This document shows positions 45,359 to 54,986 of a stretch of DNA of 64,000 bases, one piece after another; the stretch's first letter is position 1; each line of letters starts with the position of its first letter. Made by a program: the position numbers and the translations under genes. The stretch covers positions 407,564,493-407,628,492 of the forward strand of contig CAKMRJ010001112.1 in the NCBI GenBank assembly GCA_928212115.1, read 5' to 3'. This stretch comes from Lactuca virosa. Taxonomy: Eukaryota; Streptophyta; Magnoliopsida; Asterales; Asteraceae. The notes beneath the pieces were generated by a model. That model was given only the letters and a program-made list of their open reading frames with translations. It was not told the origin of the DNA and did no database searches.

Positions 45359-45751
45359 ATGGCAGAGTCATCCTCAGTTCCAGAAACAACTGCACGCTCC
45401 ACTCTTCTTGCCATCAAGCCCAATCAGAACTTGCTGATTGATCTCTCCCCTTTTCTTTACGATACCTACATGTATCAAGTGGTGGAATGCCTGGAATATT
45501 CCCCACTCGTTAAAGCCCTTACCACCGTCGAAGTCGTGCCGATGTCTTGTCTCTCACAAATCTACTCCTCTGCAACGTATGACAAGGGAGCAGACAAAAT
45601 CTTCTTCGATATTCTTAATCAGAAGGCCTCAATCTCCAGGAATCGTTTCTGTTCTCTTCTAGGGCTTGCGTATGGAGATTCCATGGTTAATCCCGACTCC
45701 GTTGCCACAGGTCAAGCTCTTCTCTATGTTCTACAACATGGGGTATACTGA
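45359..45751 (+). CDS. Extra (env-like position) ORF of D, N-terminal part
   Basis: ATG 45359 opens a 130-residue frame: Ser/Thr-rich start, then a compact segment (NLLIDLSPFLYDTYMYQVVE, later KIFFDILNQKASISRNRFCSL). The frame stops at 45751 but the sequence continues sensibly at +1 in the next frame from about 45715, so a small indel broke one protein in two. There is no signal peptide: the N terminus is polar. In Asteraceae Sireviruses a protein of this kind follows pol; I know of no assigned function. Confidence 0.8.
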   Translation: MAESSSVPETTARSTLLAIKPNQNLLIDLSPFLYDTYMYQVVECLEYSPLVKALTTVEVVPMSCLSQIYSSATYDKGADKIFFDILNQKASISRNRFCSLLGLAYGDSMVNPDSVATGQALLYVLQHGVY

Positions 45752-48700
45752 AACCCTAACCACTGTCACTAAGTTCAAAAAGTCCTGCCTTCCTCCTCAA
45801 TGGAATGGCCTCTTCACTCTACTGTTCAAAGGGCTTTCTGAACGGAGTGCCGGCTCTGATGGTGCAAGCAAGTCATTCATGACTTTGCTTTACGGTGTGT
45901 ACCACGGTCTTAATCTGGATTATGGAATGGTTTTATGGCTTCAACTCATTCAGAGTTTATCATCTTCATCTCGCCACACCGAAATCTCTTGTGCTCGCTT
46001 CTGGACCATTGTTACTCAGTGGGCAATGGATCGTTTCCATGTTCCTATCATGGCGGACTCGATGCTTTCTTCCATTGCTACGTTTCATACTACCAACATC
46101 ATCGTTACTCATCCTTCAAAATTTGCTTTTGTTGGGTCCATTCCTGAGTCGATGTTCGCCTTTGTGCCTCCTTCAAGCAAGATTATTCAGGAATACAAGA
46201 AGCTTCCCTCCTCTGGTCCAAGGGAACTCACTGCTGACATGGTGAAATCAATCGAAGACGCAGACAAACCTGCCAAAAGAGGCAAAAAGCCAGAAGTCAA
46301 AAAGGGAGATAAGGGGGGCCAAGTCTCAAAAGTTCAAACCCCTAGGAAGCGAAAGTCAGAGAAAGCAGCGCCGGCACAGCCTAAGGCGAAGAAAGGCAAG
46401 AAACCTGCCCGCCGGCTAATTCTCCAATCCTCAAGTGATTCTGATTCAGAGTACGTGCCTCCTAATCAACCACCAATTCCTCCCAGTGAATCTGACAGCG
46501 AAAGCTCAGAGGATGCAGGTTCGGTTCGTGGTGATACACCACCTCGCTCGCCTACACCCGAGGAACCTGTTCGTTACAAAGCACCTTCGCCTCCACCTGT
46601 TTCTATTCATGTCTCCATCCCTCCGATTTTTCCTATCATTTCATCTCAACCATCCTCTACTATTCCCATTCCTGCACCCATCTTCACTGAGTCTACTACT
46701 ACCACCACTACTGGAGTTCGAACCAACGTATCTGATACGGGGGCTCGTTCTTCAGCACCCGAACCCCTGGTCACTACCGAACCCCCTGTCACTACCGAAC
46801 CTCCAGTAACTACCGAACCACCATCACCTACCCCATCTACCGAAACCAACACTGTTCTTGGAGGAGAGGACTTGGAGTTTGATTCCACTTACTTCAGTCC
46901 CTACCGTGTTCAAAGTGATGACGATGACGATGCTCCTGTTACTAAGCGCCATCTAAAGACGGTTACTGACAAACTCGATCAACTACTTTCTTCCACATCA
47001 ACTGGTGCTTACTCTGAAGCTGCTCTAAAGGCATTATTTTCATCTGTTGTAAAAGAGCATGATACATCTCTCTCTGACGCAGCAAAGGCCATTGATGCCT
47101 CCACTTCCCAATGTCAGAAGGCCTCGCTTGCTGTTGAGGCCTCAACGAAAGAATGCAAAGATGCGACCGCAAAAGTCGAAAAACTAATTTCTGAGGCTCA
47201 GTTATTCCTCGATTCGTTGCAAGCTGCCGCTCAAAAGAACTCTCAGACAGTGAATGCTTCGGTTGATAATCTCAAGTGTTCTCTTGAAACCGAAAGGACA
47301 AATCTTGAAGTCGCTCGACAGGCCATTGAAGCTGCCAATGAAAATCTTCATGATAATGTCAAGGAGCGTCTGACTCAGCTGGAAGCCGAACTGGCTGTTG
47401 AAAATCGAATTATGGATGAGCTTGACAAACGTACTTCTCAGCTCAAAATTCAAAATCTTAAGCTTCGTTCTGCCACAACTAAGCTTAATGATTTAAAGTC
47501 TGAAAGAGAAGTAATTAGAAGCTCCGTGGGTGACGTTCATTCCATTTTGTTACATCTTCTTGACGCACATGACTATATTCTGACTATATCCATCAGACCC
47601 CATTTAACTGAAAAACTCAGACCTGCGTTGGATATCCTTAGTCGGATAGAGGGTGTTTCGGTGACTTCTGTCCAGCCGAAACAAGGGGGAGAAAAGGAAA
47701 AGAAAATTGATACTCAAACTGGCAGGGATAATACTCAACCTCCTCCAGAACCCAAATCAACAGCTGCACCGAAGGTTAATGTAGCTTCGGTCAGCAAAAG
47801 GGATAAGAAGAAGAAGAAGATTGGAGAAGATGATGTGGATGATGATGATGATGATGATTTTGAAGATATCTTGGGTGAAAATCCCTCTAAGCCTTTTCAG
47901 AAAACTAAGCCTACTGATAAGGAGCTTGAGAAAAAGATTGAGAAGGAAACGGTTGAGTTCGAGAAGAAGCAAAAAGAAAAGGAGCTCTTGGAGAAAAAGA
48001 AGTCCATATTTCCAGAATGGACAATTGAATCGCTCCAGAGAGAAGCTATAGATGAACCGAGTACTCATTGGCTCGAACCTGTTATGTCGTTCGGTCTTGA
48101 GAACTCGAAGGACGCTCAATTCGATATGCCAATCACTCGAAAGGCATTTATCTTTCATTGCTTCAACTCAACTGCTGTCATTCCCTCTCCGGACCCGAAG
48201 GTAGATCGGGATCTGTTGGAGTTTTATCTGGAGTTCGCTCAGCCTCAGTACTTGACCTGGAACTCACAGAAGATTACTACGGTTAAGGTGTTGAAGCCTT
48301 ATTCAGCAGGAAAATTTGTCAACGTTAAGTTTAAAGTGACCCGAGGCTCTGATAGCTCGGTTCATAATTTCTCCCTGGCTGATCTACCGAATCTTAACCC
48401 TCTCGACTGGATACTCCTCAACAATATTCTGCTGTCAAATCCTCAGGAGTATCAGCCGATAATTGACCACATCAAGCGAATGATTGTTTGCTACATTCAT
48501 GAAGTTGCGAAGATGGATCAAGAAATCGCATCTGCCATTCACAAGCGACCAATGATCAAACCTATTGGAAGAACTGGCAATGTGAACGCAATGGTCAAGG
48601 GTAAAATCGACCCAAAATTTCACACGGTGATGTTCGTTAGAGGTGAAAGTCAAAAATGTCTCTTTGCTCTCATTGATAAGCACCTGTTCTCAACAGCTTG

Positions 48701-48872
48701 CTTGGAGCATATTTTGGAGATCATTCACCGTTGTGATAAGAATTCTACAACCGACAAGAAGTTGTTTACTGATATGCTACGATGGTACATTCAATTTCGG
48801 CAGACGCTTCTTGCTATCATTCCTCGGCTGTTCAAGGTTGTGAAGAAAGTGAAGGCTACACAACAGAAATAA
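45666..48872 (+). CDS. Extra ORF of D, main part: helical domain, NLS-like patch, coiled coil
   Basis: The frame covers 1,068 codons; those before about 45715 lie in the overlap with the previous frame. Parts in order: a helical domain to about residue 195 (FTLLFKGLSERSAGSDGASK, GVYHGLNLDYGMVLWLQLIQ); a Lys/Arg patch (KRKSEKAAPAQPKAKKGKK, about 228-248) like a bipartite nuclear signal; a Pro/Ser/Thr-rich stretch with TTEPPVTTEPP repeats; a coiled coil at about 430-630; a run of eight or more Asp near 722-735 followed by a Lys/Glu helix; and a C-terminal domain (about 780-1068). No transmembrane helix or cleavage site is seen, although the position is that of the env-like ORF of Sireviruses. 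Function unknown. Confidence 0.85.
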   Translation: MRMEIPWLIPTPLPQVKLFSMFYNMGYTETLTTVTKFKKSCLPPQWNGLFTLLFKGLSERSAGSDGASKSFMTLLYGVYHGLNLDYGMVLWLQLIQSLSSSSRHTEISCARFWTIVTQWAMDRFHVPIMADSMLSSIATFHTTNIIVTHPSKFAFVGSIPESMFAFVPPSSKIIQEYKKLPSSGPRELTADMVKSIEDADKPAKRGKKPEVKKGDKGGQVSKVQTPRKRKSEKAAPAQPKAKKGKKPARRLILQSSSDSDSEYVPPNQPPIPPSESDSESSEDAGSVRGDTPPRSPTPEEPVRYKAPSPPPVSIHVSIPPIFPIISSQPSSTIPIPAPIFTESTTTTTTGVRTNVSDTGARSSAPEPLVTTEPPVTTEPPVTTEPPSPTPSTETNTVLGGEDLEFDSTYFSPYRVQSDDDDDAPVTKRHLKTVTDKLDQLLSSTSTGAYSEAALKALFSSVVKEHDTSLSDAAKAIDASTSQCQKASLAVEASTKECKDATAKVEKLISEAQLFLDSLQAAAQKNSQTVNASVDNLKCSLETERTNLEVARQAIEAANENLHDNVKERLTQLEAELAVENRIMDELDKRTSQLKIQNLKLRSATTKLNDLKSEREVIRSSVGDVHSILLHLLDAHDYILTISIRPHLTEKLRPALDILSRIEGVSVTSVQPKQGGEKEKKIDTQTGRDNTQPPPEPKSTAAPKVNVASVSKRDKKKKKIGEDDVDDDDDDDFEDILGENPSKPFQKTKPTDKELEKKIEKETVEFEKKQKEKELLEKKKSIFPEWTIESLQREAIDEPSTHWLEPVMSFGLENSKDAQFDMPITRKAFIFHCFNSTAVIPSPDPKVDRDLLEFYLEFAQPQYLTWNSQKITTVKVLKPYSAGKFVNVKFKVTRGSDSSVHNFSLADLPNLNPLDWILLNNILLSNPQEYQPIIDHIKRMIVCYIHEVAKMDQEIASAIHKRPMIKPIGRTGNVNAMVKGKIDPKFHTVMFVRGESQKCLFALIDKHLFSTACLEHILEIIHRCDKNSTTDKKLFTDMLRWYIQFRQTLLAIIPRLFKVVKKVKATQQK

Positions 48873-48892
48873 TCTCTCGCCTCATTTGACGC

Positions 48893-48904
48893 AAAGGGGG
48901 AGAT
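48893..48904 (+). other. Polypurine tract of D
   Basis: AAAGGGGGAGAT directly before the 3' LTR, 20 bp after the stop of the extra ORF. Confidence 0.95.
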
Positions 48905-49246
48905 TGTTGGGTTGAATAAGTGTTGCGTCATGGGCTCGGTCCTTAGCCCAGTATTGCCATCCGGTTGGGCCTGTCCAACTGTGATTGTTTTTTGTTTAGG
49001 GTTTAGTATTTAAGGTGCATGCATGCAGCCTTAGTTAGTAGCGCTTTGATAATTATTGTTTTGATTTGTACTACAAAACCCTAGCTCGCCTCTACAGTGC
49101 AAGTTCTTTGTCGAGCTCTGCTGAGGCGTAACTACGTTTGAATCATTCAGCATTATTTGATTCCATATTGTGTTTTCTGTGTTCGTTTGATTTTATTGTT
49201 TAATCTGTTGAAGATCTAATCAATCTAAGAGTTTTTCAACTCTACA
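48905..49246 (+). repeat. 3' LTR of D
   Basis: TGTTGGGTTG to CTCTACA, followed by AAGAT at 49247-49251. Seven substitutions and one T-run indel differ from the 5' LTR. Confidence 0.97.
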
Positions 49247-49251
49247 AAGAT

Positions 49252-51566
49252 AATTATCACAAATACAATTATCTACCAATTACTCCTGTCCGTGGGTCGG
49301 CATTGTGGCCTTAGACCCACCCCTACTGGAAGGTAACTGACCTCACACTGCTGAAGTCTCGTAGGCTCAATCCCACACTGCTGAAGTCCTGCAGACTCAA
49401 CCCCAGCTGCTGGATGACAGATTCTCGATCTGTCAATATCAAAACATGACCCAATTAATAATTGGGTCCCATTACATAACCATAAGTACATACTTTGGAT
49501 AATTACTACATTAACCCAGGCTTGGCTTTATTTAAGCCCAATGCCCAATCCATAGGCCCAAAGTCAATTAGGAATCAAAGCCCAACATATGGCCCAATTT
49601 TCCAAATTGGGCCCAAGCCTATACATGGTCTTCTTCTAAGGCCCAACATCATATAATCACTAAGGCCCAAACTGTGGCCCGTATATGGCTCAATTTTCCA
49701 AATTGGGCCCAAACCCCTTACATGGGCCTTACTCTAGGCCCATTAAATTATTCTAGTTCAATTGCTTGATCTTGGATGGCCCATTTAACAACCCAATCAT
49801 CAAGGCCCAATAATAAACCCAACTGAAATTAGGGTTTCACATAAAATGACGATTAGGGTTAAGTTTCCTACTTAACCCATTAAGGACTTAATCCTCTAAG
49901 GACTTAATCCATTAAGTCCACTGTCGCTTAGATTAATCTTGCCAATGATTATTATTTAATATCTCCAGTTATTAAATAATTCCCGTCTGTCCCGATTAAT
50001 TTTCCAAAATTAGGGTTTTAATTGCATTAGGGTTTTCCAAACCCTAATTAGGATTTCTAACCCAATTACTAGCCCATTATTAATTTGTTGGGCTTTTAGG
50101 TCAATTAAGGCTTTATTGGGCCTATTAAGCCCACTAGAATATTATTAAACCCACTAGGGTTTTATTGGGTCAATTGGAGTCCATTAGACTCATTAGGGTT
50201 TTCACTAAGCCCATTTGGCTTCATTGGGCCCATTAGGCTAACAAGGCCCATTAGGGTTTCAAACACCCCAAACAAATCACACGTGACGAGGCAAGACACA
50301 CCGCCACCCGACACGGCGGCCAGTGGCGGCAGGAGGCGGCAGCCACCATCCTAAGGTGGTGGTTTTCGGTTTTTCTTTCATTAATCCAATTTGTTATAGT
50401 TACAATGAATATCCCAAGAAAATAACTGCACACACACACTAAACTACACCCACCCATGGTGGCAGCCACCACCTCACGGTGGTGGTGGGGTTTTTCATGG
50501 CTTTTCTGGTCTAGCATCGCCCTACAACATCATGCCACTACACAAACGTAATTACACCATATTACACACACGCCTGCAAGAAGTAAACATAAACAGCCAC
50601 CCCACGGCGGCGGCAGGCGGTGGTCGGGGATGACAGAAGCGAAAATGGTAGCAGCCCTTCAGTCTCTCGGTTCCCCCGTCAATCAGCAACTACACACACA
50701 CGAACATTCAATCCCACGTCCGGGAACGAGCCAACTTCGACGGAAACAGCAACATCAACGTCATCAGGAGGTGATGGTGGCGGCAGGTCGTCGTTGCGTC
50801 ATCTTGGAGTGGCGCGTCGGCAGCAAGGAATGGAGGAAAGGGTAGCGGTCCATCTCCGAACCACCACAGTTTCCTGAAATCGCCGGTGATGGAACATTAG
50901 TAGCGGTGGCGTCATTGGCGCATCGTAATGGTGGCGGTGGTCCGGTTGCGAGATGACGGTGGTGGGCGATACCCCTCATGGCAGCGAACAAAAGGGGACA
51001 TAAGGAGTGGAGTAGAGGTCCGGTGGGTTATTTTCTTTCCCGACTCAACGATCGTGGCTCTGCCGGGGATGGAGAGCGGCGCCGATGAGGGAGGTATAAG
51101 GTGGGGTGACGGCTGCACATGGTCCCTAGGGTTTCTGCGTATAATCGGGTTTATATACCCCGTGCCTTTCAAACTTACTCCCATGTTCACACATACAGTC
51201 CCTCCTTCTCCCTTTTCTTTCAAAACAAGGCCAATATTTACCATATGAACCCTGTCCCTTAAACTCCTTACAAAATAAGTCCAAATTTTACTAAACAGTC
51301 CCTTTCTCAACAAATCCTTTTCAAAATCAATCCAGAATTTATCTTTTTAACCCTTAATTCTCAGTTATGACATATTCAGCCCTTCCACCTCATTTCCTTT
51401 TAAAATAAATCCCAAATAATTACCATGGAGTCCCTAACTCCAAAAATTCTTTATAATAAATTCGGAAATCATATTTTTAACCCCCTAAACTTTCAATTAT
51501 TTATTTTAGGGCTATGATTCGTTCATTAATTTATTTATTTATCTAAAAAATAAACAGGGTGTTACA
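49252..51566 (-). repeat. Left LTR of A, second part
   Basis: It continues from 36126 and ends GGTGTTACA. From right to left on the minus strand: U3 of about 400 bp, a TATA box (GGTATATAAACC, 51150-51160), a GC-rich leader (50600-51140) and a segment full of RGCCCA/TGGGCY and AAACCCTAA words (49530-50270). Open frames in 50250-51320 recur in the other LTR, are Arg/Pro-rich and are not protein families I recognise. Confidence 0.93.
49530..50270 (-). promoter_or_regulatory. Cluster of TGGGCY (site II) and telo-box words in LTR A
   Basis: About twenty GGCCCA/AGCCCA (or TGGGCC/TGGGCT) words and several AAACCCTAA or AGGGTTT words lie in 740 bp, repeated in the right LTR at 56070-56800. Such words are TCP-factor and telo-box sites in promoters of growth-related plant genes. 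Here they lie downstream of the LTR TATA box. Confidence 0.6.
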
Positions 51567-51579
51567 ACTCTCCCCCACT
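51567..51579 (-). other. Polypurine tract of A (minus)
   Basis: Plus-strand ACTCTCCCCCACTT, i.e. AAGTGGGGGAGAGT on the minus strand, lies beside the left LTR. The neighbouring TTAGATTTCGTCCTCGAAATC is the usual text at the 3' end of plant chromovirus-type gypsy elements. Confidence 0.9.
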
Positions 51580-53490
51580 TAAATTAGATTTCGTCCTCGA
51601 AATCTTTCCCTGCCATTCTGTACACGCCCTACTACTCTGGTAACATGGTCACCATCCTGGGCACACCCTAGCCCTTCCCCGGGTAGCCATGACCAATCTT
51701 CACAAGCTCTAAAATCAGTGGATGAACGAATCTCTCGCAACAGAACCACAAATATTAACACTGTCCAAACGCTGGAACTGCTCGAACACTGATCTGCCTG
51801 AAGCAGTACGTTGCTACATAGCTGCTTCCCAAAATCTATCGAGACCTTCCTGGTCTCAATTCATCCATTAGTCGTCTGAAATACTAGGTTCCAGCCCGGC
51901 TGCGGAGTCAATATGACTCCCACTTAGTCGTCTTACACAACTTCTGAATGAAATCCTTCTCTGGAATTAGTTGCCACTAGTTGTCATACCATTGCGACTC
52001 TAACAACCTCCCGATCCAACCGATCGGGTCCATATGTCGAACCCTGACGTCACCAAATACAAGCTAAAAGTGATTGCTACCTAACCGATGGTAGCCTTAT
52101 ATCACAAGCAATCTTATACAGTCCATTGTTTCCCTGATCCCATAACTGTAGTGGCACTCCTACAGTCGTATCACTGACTCAACCAGATCTAATCCATCTA
52201 GGAAATTCTGAAATCCAATCCATGGATTTCCATATCCTTACTGTTATACCCGAACTGGTGGGTACCACCGCTCCTTCTGCTGCTAGTGAATGCTACGGCT
52301 ACCCCCGCAGTCTTACAACACTTTCCATACTACCCGAACTGGTGGATTTCCATATTCTAACAACGCACTCATGCTATCTACCAACCAAGTGAAGGCTGCG
52401 GTTACACCCACAGACTTACATCACTCAAGCAATATCTGCTGCTAGTGAATGCTACGGCTACCCCCGCAGTCTTACAACACTTTCCATACTACCTGATCGC
52501 TAGTGAATGCTTCGGCTACCCCCGCAGTCTTACAACACTTCCTACATTACCTGATCGCTAGTGAATGCTATGGCTACCCCCGCAGTCTTACAACACTTAC
52601 CACACTGGTCGAACACGCACTTGACCTAACACGCACTGAGCTTGATTCCTAGCTGGAGCTCTAACCTGGTTCCCAAAACCTGCTATTTGTCGCCAAGGCA
52701 AAGCGTGAACCAATGTTGGAACGTCTACTGAACTCCCATCTCACCCAATCCTCGACCGAGACGGCCACTCAACCGCCTTTTCCCCGACGGGGATGCGAAA
52801 CTCATCCTAGTTTCACACCTTTTCTGCCATGGATACCTGATCGATTCTCCCCCACGTAGCTTCGGCTAAGTCTTCACAACATGTGAGAGTTGAAGGGTTC
52901 CCAATCCTTCTTACTTCCTAATAGTCCACTGTCAACAATCTGAGCGTACTAATGCTGCAATCAATTACCAACCAAACCTCAAGATTGCCCCTCCTCGGAT
53001 ATCCTGAAGAGTACTCCTGAATTCTGGTCCAGTCTGACACCTCAATCCACCTGCCATGTTGACCATTAAAGGCCTTAATTCTCTCTCCGGCTGACGAATC
53101 CTCGTCCTCACCTCCAATCATGCAGCACCACTGAATTCTAACTTCACTGGAGAACTATCGCTCTAATCCTGACCCAATATCCTCTGAATGATCCTCCTAT
53201 ACAGATCCCGACAAAGATCCGGGATGAGAACGATATACGCGGAGCCCATTTCATAAAATACATCCCTCTGTAGGTTCATCAAGGACTTCTCGGCATGCAG
53301 GATGGCATATTACAATCCTTGATAAACCCAAGCAATAACAAAGAACCGACTCGAGATCTGACTTATCCCAACCCACTGATAACTCTGAAGCGATACATAT
53401 CCCCAATATTCCCTTAGAAGTGGCAGCAGATTACATACCTACGAACATTTGACGAAATCCTGATCCTGATGACAGGAACCAACTATAGAA
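51580..53490 (-). other. Non-coding internal region of A with 58-bp repeats
   Basis: No pol domain can be read in any frame. Units with GCTAGTGAATGCTACGGCTA and CCCCCGCAGTCTTACAACAC start at 52282, 52441, 52499 and 52557; the last three are exact 58-bp steps. A divergent cousin (GTGAAGGCTGCGGTTACACC) is at about 52388. Confidence 0.75.
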
Positions 53491-53493
53491 TCT

Positions 53494-54200
53494 TCATTCC
53501 CGAAGAATTCTAAGAATCCACAGACCTTGGGTTTCAAATGAACCCCTAGCTTGCCCGCGACAATCTGGCCCAAAGGCCCGAGATGAATACCAAGAGCTCC
53601 CAAATTCCTTCCTTGGCTGAACGGAATACCACCGTGGTCCATTCCCATAACTCTGCAAGTAATCTCTGATGAGATGAACTCTTGCGATCGCGCATTGACT
53701 GGCCCAGGCTTTGCTCCCGAGCCGGTACCAGAATCTGAATCTCACTCTTGGGTGCTTAACACCATACTGAACTGACATTCCAAGAATTCGATTATACCCA
53801 GGAATCTTTACCACCTTCTGTTGGCATGACCAACCTTGCTACCTTGCAGCAGCCAAAACCCTTGGAGTGACAAACTCCCTTGTGCACCTTCCCGTATGTG
53901 CTGCACTGACTCCGGCCCTGCTGGCCCTTCACCCGATGATCAAAAGTCATGGGTCTCTTCCCGGAACCTTCTACTATACGCACCTGGCATGACCCTCTCT
54001 TCCCAGGGTACTCCAAATCAATCTCGCATCTGCAACTCTTGGAAATCATATCCTCCAGGGTCTGACACCCTGCCACGCTCACTAGCTCGCTTGCCAATGG
54101 CTAAGCTGCAACAACTGAAACATCCTCTGCCCCCAAACCGGGTCACAACCTCTTCCCCTGAAGCTTCTCAGATTCTCCAAGACTCTCACTGATTCGAGTA
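53494..54200 (-). pseudogene. Broken gypsy gag in element A
   Basis: The minus frame at 53792-54097 carries QTLEDMISKSCRCEIDLE, a mutated form of the helix that precedes the gag knuckle in plant gypsy elements, then QCSTYGKVHKGVCHSKGFGC, a decayed C-X2-C..H..C knuckle pair with Cys lost at the second position. Frames on either side (53494-53814 and upstream of 54097) have no further support. It is the only coding trace in A, so the element depended on others for movement. Confidence 0.65.
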
Positions 54201-54970
54201 TGGATCCTGTGCTTTCAGTAGTACGGGCCCAATACTACCTTCCACACCTATCCATACTTTCCTCAGTAATACTCCCGGATCCTCCAAGTCGCCTCCTCAA
54301 ACTGGTACTCTGAATGCTCGCTAACAGCACAATCAACCCACTAAAGCACTTCCTAGGCTTTCCTAGGTTCCCGTACTCACCCAGTCCTCAACTTCTGAAG
54401 GACTTCCCACTAATGTGAACTAGCTACCTCATGAATATAGCCACTCGCGATTTAGCATATTCACTTAGTAGCTAGCTCACATTACCAAGAGTCCCTCGAA
54501 GCACAAAGCAAGCAACATTCAGACAATGGGAAATCTAACCAACATATTCCAATCAAATCAGTTTATCCTCCTATTAGGAATCTATACTAGCATGAAGCTC
54601 CAAAGGCCTATACAATCAGGCATAACCTAAACAGGCTATCCTATCACTGGCTGATCAGTACTATCAAGTAATTCAGCAAGCACATACAGCAGGCACATAA
54701 GGCATCTTCCTAGATCCTTAGCCCTAGTCTAACATGCAGTTCTCATAATCATATCATATCATAACACATGTATGGGTATCATGGGGAAACCTTACTTGAG
54801 CTCGGCTGATTGCACGCATCACACACCTCGTTCTTTTCAAAGTTCTTTTATCCATCCAAATTCTTTTCAAACTCTTTTTATAAAAATGATTTTCTTTTGA
54901 AAATTTTCATACCAAGTCCCCAGTTTGAGTCCAGACACACCCGAGAGTGTGCCCGAATCCCTCAAACCAA
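54201..54970 (-). other. Leader of element A, no gene
   Basis: Sequence between the 5' LTR/primer site and the gag remnant. No motif beyond the primer site is recognised. Confidence 0.5.
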
Positions 54971-54983
54971 GGCTCTGATACCA
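54971..54983 (-). other. Primer binding site of A (Met-tRNA, minus)
   Basis: Plus-strand GGCTCTGATACCA, i.e. TGGTATCAGAGCC on the minus strand, three bases from the LTR edge. Confidence 0.93.
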
Positions 54984-54986
54984 ACT

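Larger units (their letters stand above)
36127..49246 (+). mobile_element. Sirevirus-type copia retrotransposon D, nearly complete
   Basis: This 13,120-bp element has LTRs of 341 and 342 bp, TG..CA ends, the AAGAT duplication, a Met-tRNA primer site and a polypurine tract. Order: gag with CCHC, coiled-coil/basic ORF, protease-integrase-RT-RNase H (copia order), non-coding repeats, TATA box, long extra ORF. This is the layout of env-like-bearing Sireviruses (SIRE/Maximus lineage). Seven substitutions and one indel separate the LTRs, so it is young, but frame breaks at three or four places make it probably inactive. Confidence 0.96.

Noticed and set aside
50251..51313. Several 70-130 codon frames in LTR A
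   Set aside because: The same frames recur in the other LTR at 56878-57855 because the LTR is duplicated; they are short, overlapping on both strands and without domains.
53439..53814. Possible protease or RT of element A
   Set aside because: Minus frames here have no catalytic motif (no D-S/T-G, no x-DD box); only the gag knuckle trace to their right is supported.
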